DNA from: Theocolax elegans | Lineage: Eukaryota > Arthropoda > Insecta > Hymenoptera > Cerocephalidae | Length of the DNA: 64,000 nucleotides | Assembly: GCA_026168455.1 (NCBI GenBank) | Contig: CM047431.1 | Span: 62,206,910-62,270,909, forward strand | Direction of reading: 5' to 3' | Shown here: piece after piece, positions 39,407 through 51,386 of the stretch | Numbering within the stretch: the first letter of the stretch is position 1 | Layout: each line of letters starts with the position of its first letter | Translations under genes and position numbers: made by a program | The notes under the pieces: generated by a model | Seen by the model: the letters and a program-made list of their open reading frames with translations, nothing else | What the model was told of the DNA's origin: nothing | Databases searched by the model: none

Positions 39407-40417
39407 TTTAAGAAAACCATTTTTTAATGAAAACGTTAGGTTTTAATACCAATTTATTAAAAGATTAATTGTACCATCGTACTTCTTCAATTTTATATGT
39501 AAATTTTAGATTTTGGTCGTAAATCGTTGAATGTGGTAACAATTAATTTAATATGGTCTTTTTTACACATGAAATTATGTCATCTACATATCTGTGACAA
39601 AAAAGAGGTATACAATTAAATTCCTATTTAAGTTTATTTAAACATTATTTTTCCAAGTTATCCATTACGATATCCGAAAATAATGTGCGAACGTGGTGAA
39701 AAAGCAATTTTGTTTATTTTTGTTTTTCGTTAACCGGTATTTTTCAATTGTTTTGTATATCTTGTACGCATCTTTTTAAACTATTTAATATTAAATTACG
39801 AGCAGCATTTGTAAATAATGAATTAACATTAAGTGAAAATATATGTAATTTTCAAAAATATTAATTTTATTTCATTTGGATTTCAATTCAAAACTATTGC
39901 TATGTGATTTTGGTAACATCACACCTAACTTTCAATGTTCATAAATGTGCTTAGCTAAAGAATATATAGTTATGATTGATATTGACTGGTATAAATAGAA
40001 ATAATAAGTCGAACAAATAAAGTAAGTTTGTAAAGTTTTGGTAGACCATAGCATTTTGCTAATAAAGCGTCCGTTATACTAATTTATATTTTAATTCATT
40101 ATTGTATACAAAGTTTTAAAAATTTTATGCGTTTTCTTGTAATTTTTTTAATGGATTTTTATTTTCACATGCGATATATGTCTAATAATAGTTTATCCAT
40201 ATCTTGAATATAATTAGATTTTTTTAAACATAACCAATACTTTACCCTTATCAGCCTTTGGAAAAAATTACTCCTGAATGATTTTTAAAAAATTATTTGT
40301 TTTTCTTTAATTGTTTAGTTAAAAGTTTGTCTTGAATTTTTATATGTTTATTTTTGTTGTTTACACTATATAAGTTACTTGTAATTTCGTCTCTAATTTC
40401 ACTTTCAACGTCAACAT
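39407..40417 (-). pseudogene. decayed Penelope-like reverse transcriptase (right arm)
   Basis: Mirror copy of the relic at 30140-31150, with the YVDD codons at 39579-39590 on the minus strand. It shares the same frameshifts and stops. The decay therefore happened before the two arms became identical, or has been copied between arms since. Confidence 0.75.
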
Positions 40418-41096
40418 GCATATGCAGATTTTGCAGTGACACTTCAACGTTTTTAATAACATATGTAATATTTGAGATTTATAAATTTAAATGAATATTA
40501 AAATTGTAGCCTAACGAATCAATATCAATAACAATAATATAAATCAAATTTTCTTTTGTGTAATACATTATATTCCCAATGTAAGCGTCAAAACTTTATT
40601 TCTTCAAAGTTAAAAAGTCATAAATTAAATTCTTATCTTTTGGAAAATTCCAAATTACATCTTCAATTTTAATAAGAAATTATTTACACTTTTAATTCAA
40701 TGTGGAACTTATATAAATAATTTGTTCTAACTAAAATTAATATGGAAAATGAAGTCCTTTTGCAGCTTACTTTGGTTTTTTAAATGAGGAGGTACAAGAT
40801 CGTTGGTTCAACATCTTAATAAAAACCTTCTATTAAAGGTTGCTTGTGCTAATTGTTGATTAGGTCTTGCCCAAAACTTGATTTTGTGTGTAATATTCCT
40901 TTCATGTTGATGGCGGATGATTTGGAAATGTTATTACAATTCCTTGAAGTTGGGAAATGGGTTTCTTTATTTAAATACTTACTTTAAGTACAAGAAATTA
41001 AAAAATATTCCTTTTAGTTTTGAAATCAATAATAAAGGGTGAAAGACAATTATTATCATTAATATAGAGAGTATATTTACATTATCAATCTTATCG

Positions 41097-41342
41097 ATTA
41101 CCCGCGTAAAAATGTGAAAGTTTGTGCCAAACTTGGCCCAAGTTTATGTTTGTATAAAGTTGGCGCAACTTGGGCAATGAGACTTTCCCAAACTTGACAA
41201 CTCACACATTTAAATGTGGGACAAGTTTGGAAAAGTATGTGATAAACTTACGCCAAACATTATACAAAGTTATTATAAATTAAACTTATGTTGAGAAAAA
41301 TATGGGGAAAGTTCTTGAAAGTGTGGTACAAATGTAGGTTAC
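41097..41342. repeat. CAAACTTG-rich non-coding repeat (right copy)
   Basis: Mirror of the repeat at 29215-29460 in the right arm. Confidence 0.5.
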
Positions 41343-41546
41343 ATTTACCTACACTTTATAAAATTTCTTTAGACATTTTAATAATTTAAAGTTTCTTGTA
41401 AAAAAAACGAATTAATATTTATTTAATATCACCTTATTTATACCTGAAAAAAATTTATACATATGTTTTGCAAAAAGATCCAACGTCCAAGGTGAATTTC
41501 TTCAAGTCGTCGCATCACGACATTCCAAGTCGACGTTGAGGGTTAG

Positions 41547-41867
41547 ACTGACAGACAACACAGAAACGTCCTATTGTTGAAAAAATTTTATCATGACAAT
41601 ATTCCATCAATTGAAAGATCGTTAAAAATATTTTTTAAAACTGAACATCTGTCATTCATGGATTCGATCGATATTGCACAATTACCTACAAGTTTCCTGA
41701 CAACTTTTGGAGCAAACAGTATCGAACAGGCATGGAATAAATTACCTAAAAAATTGAAAAGTGATCCAGAAATTTTAAAATGTTTAAGATGTCGTGAACA
41801 TTGTAGTGTAAATGCGATACCACCGTTAAAGAAAGATTGTAACACATGTACTCAAACAATAAAATAA
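41547..41867 (+). CDS. terminal-exon-like ORF of unknown function (right copy)
   Basis: Mirror copy of the ORF at 28690-29010 with an identical translation. Acceptor-like AG dinucleotides occur in ACTGACAG|AC at about 41554. The stop is followed by CAATAAAATAAATG. In this orientation no FLYWCH-like exon lies upstream, so this copy would lack the 5' part of the putative gene. No family was recognised. Confidence 0.4.
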   Translation, partial: TDRQHRNVLLLKKFYHDNIPSIERSLKIFFKTEHLSFMDSIDIAQLPTSFLTTFGANSIEQAWNKLPKKLKSDPEILKCLRCREHCSVNAIPPLKKDCNTCTQTIK

Positions 41868-41916
41868 ATGTGAAATAAATTTATTTTACTCTAGTTTATT
41901 AAGAATCCTTTTCACC

Positions 41917-42617
41917 TATACTTATGCATGTTATATAAAATATATGTAATCTACTTTAAATTTAATTGACATAATTAGTATTGAACAATAAGTAAATATT
42001 TATTTGTTTAGAAATTGGCTCGAAAAGTACAATATATATTTGCACATGCATTTCATTTCTTAAAACGAATGATTTAAACGATTTTATTAATTAAGCAATT
42101 TAATTCTTGGAAATTAATGTTTAGACTAAACGACAGTAAAAAGTATGACTTTCTCATCAATTGTGACATTAACTTGAACAGTTGTGCCTAATACTCGGAA
42201 ATAATTTTCGGGGAAATTTTACTTGACCCATGCAAACTTGTTAATTTATTTGTAATTTAGTTTAAAGTTAATCGACATAATTATTATAAAATTGTCTCGA
42301 AAAGTACAACTATGTATTTGTGCATGCATTTTATATCTTAAAATAAATTAAACAATTTTATTAATTAAAAAAGATCTAATTCTTGGAAAAGATTTTCGGA
42401 GAAATTTGACTCGCACACTTGTTAAGTAATAAGCTGATAATTTTACTGCACTTTCGAATGCAAAGGTGTGTAACTTGATCCTTAGTCGCATCGAACTATA
42501 CTCGTCATCTATGCATGTCTCATTCACGTTGAGCACGATGCAATTGATAATCGTAATTCTTGGAAAAATGAAATTCTTAGAATTTTACCTGGCGTATGCA
42601 CACCTGTTAATTAATTT
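41917..42617. repeat. subterminal repeats of the giant element (right)
   Basis: Exact mirror of the subterminal repeats at 27940-28640, placed just inside the right terminus. Confidence 0.6.
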
Positions 42618-42688
42618 GGAGGGGACCGTGTATTTATATGGGATGGTGGAGTGGTGGGGGGGTCCAGAAGCCCCCTTGCCTATCTACT

Positions 42689-42694
42689 CAGAAA
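42689..42694. repeat. 6-bp target-site duplication CAGAAA (right)
   Basis: Right partner of the hexamer at 27863-27868. The sequences outside the two hexamers are unrelated, as expected for an insertion. Confidence 0.7.
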
Positions 42695-45382
42695 AATTTT
42701 CAATTTATTTGCAATTTCATCTCTATTGTTTTATTTGGTTCATGGTGGATCTTTGTTAAAAATCTGTTTACATCTCTAAAAAAATGGACCTCACAGTTTA
42801 ACGTGCTCATCAAAGTGAGTTAAGTGATGAACCCCTGGTAGTAGAGAATTGCCTAGTTTGACTCGGCAGTACACTAATTATTAGGAATATCTGTTGGCTA
42901 ATATTTTAAATAAAAACTTTCGAAGAACTACGGAAGAATTGGTCAAATAAAGTTTTGAGACGTATTGTGACCGCGCTCATCAGGTTAGTTACATTGAATC
43001 TTAGACAAGTACCGTACACTGCTCATCAAATACGGCGATTCGAGTAATACGAAATGAATAACCTCAAAAAGTTGCTAAATGGTAAACAAGTATACAAGCA
43101 ATATATATTATTTAAATAAGTTAAAAATAAAAAAAAATATATAATGTATTTACTGAACTATAAATTTATAGGTGTGTAAATTAATAACACTTAAGTAATA
43201 AACACTTAAGTAAGGAAAGGATTGGATTCTGCACACGTGAATATCCGAATAACAAATTTCCAAGTATACTGGTAAATTTACCCAAGAATGCAGATCCCAA
43301 ACCTCAGCATCCTCAATAAACACTTTCTTATTTATTAAAAATAATTAGCTGCGTCGCCTTATAAAAAAACATATATATATATATTTATGCATTGACAAAT
43401 TCTTCCCGAATTTTCATCCAAGAAGATAAAAATATAAGATCACTTTTTTAGCTAGACATTTTTGAAAAAACTAGCCAGTGATAAAGAAATGAGCGAAGGA
43501 CTCGCGAATAACTTTCGAATAGGAGTAATTTTCAAAACCGTATATAACATATTATAAAGAGATCTTTTGACCTCTTCGTGGTTGACGTTCACAAACCATA
43601 CACAAATAATAAAAAACGTTTGTAATACTTTTCTGGCTATTTGTGTTTTAAGTAAAATTGGAGCGTAAAACAATATAAAACCTTGTATCTCGGAACCATT
43701 CCAGCTATTTTATGTTTATAATATGGTTTATAAGTTTCCTCGTAATTAAATAATAGGTATAAAAATGTTAACTAATTCATCATCTTTATGGAAAAGTACA
43801 AAGCGATTTTTGTTCATTTAATGAGAACCACAAATAAAAATAATGATTGACATCGGAGTAATGCTGCGTGCAAGTAATCTCGTGGAAAAGATGTAGCGCT
43901 ACATCAATATCAATAATTAATGAAGTTGAAATAAAATGAATCTATCGTTCCTTAATATGTGTATATGTATATAATATAATATCCGTCTTTCCGAAATAAA
44001 TAATTTAATTTTAGAATAAAGCAGGCCTATTGTAATTAATGAAGTTATTGGACGACTTTTTGAATATTTTTACAAGCTATGTTTTTATTTCACACTTGAA
44101 ATGCTTGTAAAATCATTTTCTCTTTGGTTCTCTTTTTGAACAAAACGATAAACATGATTATAACCTGCGCAGGTAGGGCGCATTTCTCTGCGGATAATCA
44201 TAGAAGATGAACACTCGCTGAATTGCATGATAATATTTTGGATGGGAGCAATAACAATATTATTTCGGATCTGATTGCTTGAATGGTTGAACCAATCAAT
44301 TCCGTTATTTCGGAGATTTTTAGACTTTTTCTTCCCAGGGTCTTAAAATGACCAAAATTTATGGTTTCTATATTCTATTGTAATACTAAAATATATACTT
44401 GTATACTAGCCATACTTGACCATTAGAGCTGTTAGAAATAGGTAAACCGTCCGTATTTCATAGTGATGAAAAAAAAGATTTTTTTTCTATTTTCTCAACT
44501 TAACTCTACCCTTAAATGTTCAGTAATTTTTACTTAAATTCTTCTTTTCCCGTGTATATATAGAAATGATATATGTGGTAATAAGCTCATCAAGAAAAAT
44601 GGTAAATAAGGTACAATAATGAAGATTTTGGTGACACGTTTATGATACTAATAAATAAATAAAAAATTAGTCTATAGCGATCGAATACCAACGTTTTCTT
44701 TAATAAAATATATAATTATAAATATTATTGTAGAGACAAAATTAAGTATATTTATTATTAAAACAATTATTACTATAATTTATTATTATTATTATTTTTA
44801 TTAATTTAATGCTTCGAAACGTGTTAACAATGATTTTTAAAGGATTCTCTCGAAGTTCACTAAAACTGAGAGAGAAGAAAAGAAGCGCAGTCTTTAAAAT
44901 AGTAGAACAAGCGGTGTCGGAGAAAGTATACACGAACCTGCTACGGAAATTTAATAGCTCTAGGAATTTTAAAAAATATTTTATTAAAATTTTTTTCAAG
45001 GTACGTGAAAAATCTTACTGTGTTGTCCGAATAATAGGAAGTTTCACAGATCTTAGAGCACTGTGCACATAGTGAAAAAATTTGTAAAAGTTTAACAGAT
45101 ATACTTTATATTAAATAAAAAGAATATATACTTTATAACATCAAGAGTATTTATATCATTTTTTCTAATACATTATGATTTAAATACTGGAAAATCGTGC
45201 ATGTAATTAAACATTTTCGAATGTAATAAATGTCTATATAGGTATAAGAATATTATAAAAAAGAAAAAATTACTTCAAGCTTTACAACTTTTTTTATTTA
45301 TCTTGTTCCGATGCGCTAAGAAACCACGCGAAACGAATGTAAAAAAGTATGATCCTCGATCATGATCGGAGCATATATATCC
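42695..45382. other. AT-rich stretch between the two large elements
   Basis: No gene or RNA was recognised. A frame of 87 codons at 44809-45072 overlaps an 85-codon frame on the other strand, has no motif and is not annotated. Confidence 0.55.
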
Positions 45383-45384
45383 TA

Positions 45385-48300
45385 AGGTAAAGTACCCAAT
45401 GGCGGGACAAAACTTAAATGTAAGGAAGTTCTCTATTGATTTACGCAAAAATAATGTCTGCGTAATAAGATTTTTTGTTTTAAAAAGATGCGCTACTTCA
45501 TAATAAAGACGACAAAACAAGAAATTTTATGAAAATGAAAATATTATTTAAGTAATTAGTAAAATAAAAATGACGTATGTTCTGCTAAAGTGGGACAATA
45601 AGATACTGTCGGGACGGTAAGTTGGGACACCATAGGACTGGAATGTGGGACAAGACATTGTAATACAATTTTTTATGTAATAAGATATGGAGATAAACAA
45701 ATCATAATTCAAAATGAAATAACATTATAATTTTATGTAAATTAAAGTAATACAATGTAATATAAACACTTTGCAATTAATACATGTACACAAAACATAA
45801 ATTATTAATACTGACTTGCACTGTATTTAAAATCTCTTATTATTAATATCACAAGTAATTTATCATTAATAATAAAATCTTTATTCACGCCATATTTTCT
45901 TTAAATTGAAGTTTAAATCTTAAATCTTCTTTTTCAATCTCAATTAGAAGTTTCTGCAATTCTTGAAATTGGTTTTGTAAATCAAGTTGTTCATTTGCGA
46001 ATTCTTTTTTTCTCGTTTCGTCCGATTCTTTTTTAAGGTTTTTTTTAAGAAGCTTTAATTTTTCATTGGTTTCTTTTTTTCGTTCATTTAATTGTTTTTT
46101 CCTCTCTTGATATTCTTTGCATCTTTGTGTTTCTTTCTCTTTGATTATTTTCCGTTTTTCCTGATCTTTCTTTTTTTGTAAAACTTCGTCGGTTTTTTCT
46201 TTTTTTATTTTCTGTTGAATATTTAAATGATCTATTATATCATCTAATAAAAAGCCAGTTGGGATTTTATTTTTACTTTTCTTTGATAAATCAGGATTAG
46301 GGTAAATGAACGCGTCTGCAAATGGATCTTTTTGAGTACCTAAAATAAATTTAATAAAAATAATAAAATAATTTTACACGTAATTAATTATGTAAACGTA
46401 TACTCGATTTTACCTTGATTAGAGTTATCTGAGGACAAATCTAGAGGAAAAACGTTAGCAGCGTCATCTAAAAAGAACATTCAATATGTAAAAAATATTA
46501 TACAATAATTGCAAAAACAAAGTACGTAGTAAACATCTAAAACCATTCAATTCAGCAATAGAGCACTTGATAATTGTTGCAGAGTTATTTTGAACTTCTT
46601 TAGAACTACTTTTAGAACAATTATTCAAATCCTTTTCAGAAGATATGCAGTTCAAAGCATTTAAGTCACCCTGACATTCATTCTTATTAGTTATAGAATA
46701 ACTTTGCAAAGAGTTAGCAATTTCACAGCTTTCATATTGTGGTTTTTCAATGAATCCTGCTTGTTCATTAATCAATTTGGTCCGAGAAATACATTGACTG
46801 TTAGTAGAAATATCTGCAAAAATATTAAATAATTTATTTGCAAATAAATATTTACAATACAATTATAAACAAAGTTTTTCAATATAACATTTGAAGTTAC
46901 CAATAAGTTGATTCTTGTCCTTTGTTGTATAATTAAGTGCAGTATTTGTACAATTTTCTTCTCTTGTCAAATCTGTAGACTCGAAGTTTGAATTAGTCAA
47001 GGAATTGAAACTGCTACTTCCACTGTCTAGATTAATTTGTTGACTAATAACTGTAAAAAATTTAAAAATAGAATATTAAAAATGTTATACGTACACAATA
47101 ATTATGTAGAATAAAGTATTAAAATTACCTTTTAAATCGACAGTAGGATTGATCTTGCCATCGGTTGTAGCACTTACATGTTTTATAGATGCAAGTTCTG
47201 ATGTACTCAGGTTATCGAGCATAACAATTTCATAACTATTCACTGTAAATGGATGTAAAAACACAAAATTAATTATTTTAAAGTTCATGAAAAACTAATA
47301 TATTAAATTTTACCTTCTGTAGTCATATCTGACATAATGTTTGATGGATCAGCAATGTCATTTTCATTGAAAACTATTAATATTTGTTCATCCGTACTTT
47401 CATTTGGCAGAATATTGCTTAGCGTAACATCAGTTTCAGTATCAAGATTATTCGAAGCATGTACTTCAGCAATAGTTTCACAAGATGATTGTAAATTATT
47501 ATTGACATTAGCCTCTGCGCTGTCTAAATTTTTACTGATTTGACCTATTCACGTATAAATAATAATTATATTAAAATACCATTTACAAAATCTAAGCGAT
47601 TACACTCACAACACAAGATAATCAAAAAATAAATACCACTCATTTTTCTTAATGCGCACCAAACTTCAAACAAAGATTCTTTATGAAGAATTTGTTGGTC
47701 ATGATCCTCTTTAGAAATTTTAATGGATTCTTCAAATTCTTTTATTAAATTTTTATCTAGAAAATTAGTTTCAAAATATTCTAAAAAATTTTTATTGTCT
47801 ACAACGTTACCATCTTCTTTTTCATTAGATTGTAGGGTTACTGCATTCTTCTTCTTTCTTTTTTTATCTAAGACATTATAATCAACTGCATCAGGGTTAA
47901 AAGGGTTTAACCCGCATTTTCTAAAGCCATTAATTACAATATTTTTTAAATCAATTTCTTGAAGGCTAATATTTAAGACAGTAGCAAACATGTCTTTCTT
48001 AAAGTTGATGACTTTATTTTCAATTCTCCATTGCAACAGCACATCTTTATACTTTGACTTTAGCGGGTGAAATAATGCCACATCTAATGGTTGCAACAAA
48101 TGTGTTGCATTGGGATATAAAGGCACTAGTTCTATGTTGTGTTCTTTACAAAACTTGCACAAAGGTAAAGATAAGTGACTGGAGTGTCCGTCTAGATATA
48201 ACACAACTGGAAAAACAATATCCTGTTGCTGCAACCACTTGAAGAAAACATTGCTTACAAAGCAATAGAAACTATCGCTGGTCATCCAACCACTTTCTGA

Positions 48301-49915
48301 CAGCCCAACTCCCCAACCTTTGGGAATTTTATTTAAAATATTCTTGTTTGGAAGTTTTTTACATTCAAATAAAATCATTGGTGGAGCCAATACACCTGAA
48401 GCACTGGCTGTTATCAAGACAGTTAAGCATTCTTTTTCACTACCACCAACAATGTTGTATACACTAGATCTTCCTTTCTGTGCTAAAACAGCATCGTTGT
48501 CAGGGCACAGCATAAAAGAGGATTCATCACAATTAAAAATTCGATCCGGACTGACATTCAACAGATTCTTTTCTTCCAAGTTATTCTTGACATTTTGGAA
48601 CCATTGGCGAAGATCAGATTCTTGCACAGACGCCCTAGTTGATGTTAAATTTTGAGCAACACGCAGACTTATGTCAGAGTGTCGTTGCATAAATCCTTTG
48701 TACCAGTGTTTACCTGGCCTGTTATTAACAAACGGATTATCTCTCTTCACTTCAATAATATATTTTTGAATGGAGTCGAGCAACTGATTTTTTCTAACCG
48801 GACAACCTTTATCAGCACAGTACTTGATCCAAGAAACAATATCTTCTTCTTCTTTCTTTGTTAGAACTGTTGGAGCCCCAAGTTTACAATCAAGTGTTGA
48901 AAAATTCTTATACTTATTAAAGAGCGTACTTTTTGGCACTCCGTAAACTTCAGCAATCTGTCTAAGTGTTTGCCCGTTTCCAATATCATTTAAAGCACTT
49001 TTTAGATTTTCTTGAGTGTAAGTTTTAACATTTTGCTTAGTTTTCTTTTTTATTGTTTTTTTTACACAATTTTTATCTTTCACTTTCTTGTTTCCTTTTG
49101 CATTCTTATTTTCTTTATTTGTAATGTTTTTCTTCAGCTTCATTTTATCTTATTTATAGTACTTAATCTGTAATAATAATAAGTTTTATAAAATTACTTT
49201 TATCATTCACTTTAAATATTAGTTTTTCAAAAAGAGGTTAGAATTGAAACATTTTTACTTACACATATAAATTTCTATTTATTACTCAGTAATAGTCAAA
49301 ACAAGTTCACATTTAGATTTTTTTTATTATTCACATTACAAAGTAATAATTTATCTTTATTAAAATAATTATTTGTCAGAGATCTGCTAACAACAACAAA
49401 CACTTCAATTATGCGGTCTCACTTTAGGGTCTGTCTCGCAACCGTGACGGTAAGTCTGGGACAAAACTCGAATCTTGTCCAACTTTAAGTTACCTAACAC
49501 AATGTGAGATGGTAAATTAGGACACGTATTTTATTATTTAAAATCATTATTAATTTATAAAATTGCTTTAAATTTTTGAAATTTAAATATATTTAAGTAT
49601 TTTAGATAAGTTAGATATGTTTATTTATATTACTAGCTTAAAATTTACAAAAATTAAATATGTACATGACTCGACCTGGAACGCAGTAAAATCACGTCAA
49701 AATGCAGTACTATATTTCACTTTAAAATTTCATAGTAAATTAATAATTTTTGATAAGATGTAACACAAAAAATTGAAACTTAATATTCAAAAATGTTATA
49801 TTTTAGTGAAAAACATTTGTGTTAACAAGTATTAATATAATTTAAAACGATTTTCGAAGTATGTCCCACTTTAAGGTCTGAAATTGCGCCTGTCCCACGA
49901 ATGGGTACTTTACCT
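45385..49915 (-). mobile_element. complete pogo-like DNA transposon, 4.53 kb
   Basis: The left end AGGTAAAGTACCCAATGGCG and the inverted right end AGGTAAAGTACCCATTCGTG match at 22 of 25 positions counting through GGGACA. TA flanks both ends (45383-45384 and 49916-49917), the signature of Tc1/mariner/pogo insertion. GGGACA/TGTCCC words recur just inside both ends (about 45590-45656 and 49430-49525, 49863, 49892) and probably serve as subterminal binding sites. One seven-exon transposase gene fills the interior. Both ends and the gene appear intact, so the copy may be young or active. Confidence 0.9.
45885..49143 (-). CDS. pogo/Tigger-like transposase, seven exons, 926 aa
   Basis: Exons by position: 49143-47637, 47544-47314, 47242-47129, 47050-46901, 46813-46544, 46467-46414, 46339-45885. 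Every intron is GT-AG and phase 1, and the joined frame has no internal stop (2,781 bases including TGA). Residues about 41-85 form a psq/CENP-B-type helix-turn-helix, and about 95-165 a Tc5-type DNA-binding domain. The DDE_1 nuclease follows, with D206 in NCDES, D318 in LDGHSSH and D354 in LQPLDVALF; 35 residues separate the last two, as in pogo elements. Exons 2-6 encode a Ser/Asn-rich linker, and exon 7 a Lys/Glu-rich coiled coil of about 130 residues. AATAAA overlaps the stop (45880-45885). The 420-residue C-terminal extension is unusually long. It cuts and pastes the element at TA sites in the nucleus. Confidence 0.88.
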
Positions 49916-49917
49916 TA

Positions 49918-50786
49918 TGCACGTATATACACCGCATCAGTCCGATCAACACCTCGACTCAAATTTATTTTATGTGATTTTACGAATAAATTGTTCATAA
50001 TGTAAATTATTTACATTTTTTAAACATTTTGTATAACAAATGCATCTTTTTTATTTATCTTTATATTATTGTTATCGACTACCTCACAAAAATTATATAT
50101 ATGAACAATTCCATTATTTTTCTACAAAATCGTGCAGACTTAAAATTTTTCTTTCGTTCAAAGTACTTTATTCTTTAAACACATTAAAAAGTTGAATTGA
50201 ATTGAAACTTAATAATGCAATAATATTTTAATTTCAAATTGAACACACAGTTAGATTATTGATAAACGCACCTCTTCTCTTATGTTTGTACATATTGTTT
50301 CACAGATTTATTACCAATTAAATATTGACTATGGCACACCGTTAAAGGTTAATATTGTAGTATTAACATTAAAGGTAATATATTTTTATTATATTTAAAT
50401 ATTTTATTAAATTTTATAAAAAATATACAAATTTTATGAAACTTATAAATTGTATAAATATAACTGAATATATAGTAAATACAATTAAATATTTAGTATT
50501 TAAGAGTATGTCAAACTCAAAAAATAGTCATTTTAAATATTTTTTTATAAATAAAAGAATAAATTATTGAAAAAATCCTGAACCCCTGCCCTTAGGCATG
50601 TTTCAAACAGTGTACTCAAATTTTCTTTCAGACTTTTAAATATATAATTTAATTTTAAATTTATTCTGTTGAAAATTCATGCCTTTCTAGATAAATTATT
50701 ACAGACCGAAAATTGTTTATTGAATTATTATTAACAAATATATTTTTTCTGGAAAAATCAAAATGTTATGCCCTCGCTTTTGTTTT
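49918..50786. other. AT-rich stretch, nothing recognised
   Basis: No motif, RNA gene or structured repeat was seen between the pogo element and the next foldback element. Confidence 0.55.
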
Positions 50787-50935
50787 AAACTACCCATATG
50801 GATTTTCTCACATTTTTAATTCAATATTTCAAATATCATTCTTATGTTGAATGGTGTTGATCCCTGTAACTTGGGTCCGACATCCCGTTAAAACGAACGG
50901 GGATATAATAATCGGAATCAATTTCACGAGTCTAT

Positions 50936-50966
<31 letters not shown>

Positions 50967-51386
50967 TATGCATTATACTTCAAATGATCTGATCAAAATT
51001 TTAAAATGCATCAAATTTTATGTACGTTGCAAATATTTTTCAGAAAACCGAAACAAATTTTTAGGTATACTCAAATCTATTAGCTCAAAAGTTATACTAA
51101 CCTCAAAAAATAAGTTTTTTCAAGTTTTTTTCATCCACAGCTGTGTTTAACGTTATTTATCTCAAAATCTATCAATTTTTACTTAATGGCCTTCAAGTCT
51201 GTAAAAAGTTATTATAATTAGAAACACAAAAGAATTTCAAAAAATAACATGGTAATTTTCATGTAAATTTCTAAAGAATGTTGCAATTCTTTATATTATA
51301 ATAACTTTTTACAGCTTTGAAAGCCACTTTCAAGCTAGAAACTATTTAAAAGGTATTGCTTCAAGATTTTTTTAGACTTTTGGATG

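Larger units (their letters stand above)
27869..42688. mobile_element. giant 14.8-kb foldback element with 6-bp target duplication
   Basis: The interval starts AGTAGATAGGCAAGGGGGC and ends with the exact inverted copy. The left arm (27869-34134) and right arm (36423-42688) are both 6,266 bp, and coordinates map as x to 70557-x for every landmark checked, so there is no indel between them. The spacer is 34135-36422. CAGAAA lies immediately outside both ends (27863-27868 and 42689-42694). A 6-bp duplication, 5'-AG termini and a length near 15 kb are the known hallmarks of Polinton/Maverick elements. However, I could not recognise a protein-primed polymerase, retroviral-type integrase, packaging ATPase, protease or capsid gene, and 6-kb inverted repeats are far longer than usual. 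It may be a non-autonomous derivative or an unknown class. Confidence 0.7.
36423..42688 (-). repeat. right arm of giant inverted repeat
   Basis: This is the mirror of the left arm. The inner edge AAATTGTAATCC (36423) and outer edge TATCTACT (42688) were located by direct comparison. All open frames of the left arm recur here on the opposite strand with identical translations, including the 97-codon and 80-codon frames. At the DNA level I spot-checked about six segments and saw no difference. Confidence 0.95.

Noticed and set aside
27869..42688. Firm assignment as a Polinton/Maverick
   Set aside because: The ends and 6-bp duplication fit, but no diagnostic protein was recognised and the inverted repeats are far too long, so I report only resemblance.
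27869..42688. Pure assembly or library hairpin artefact
   Set aside because: An artefactual fold-back would not create a 6-bp direct repeat at both outer ends, and it would not contain an asymmetric 2.3-kb spacer with spliced exons. Long-read confirmation would still be decisive.
44742..45072. Overlapping 85- and 87-codon frames on opposite strands
   Set aside because: They are mutual shadows with no motif or splice context.
46464..47543. Separate small genes downstream of the transposase
   Set aside because: The short frames here are exons 2-6 of the transposase gene, joined by consistent phase-1 GT-AG introns.
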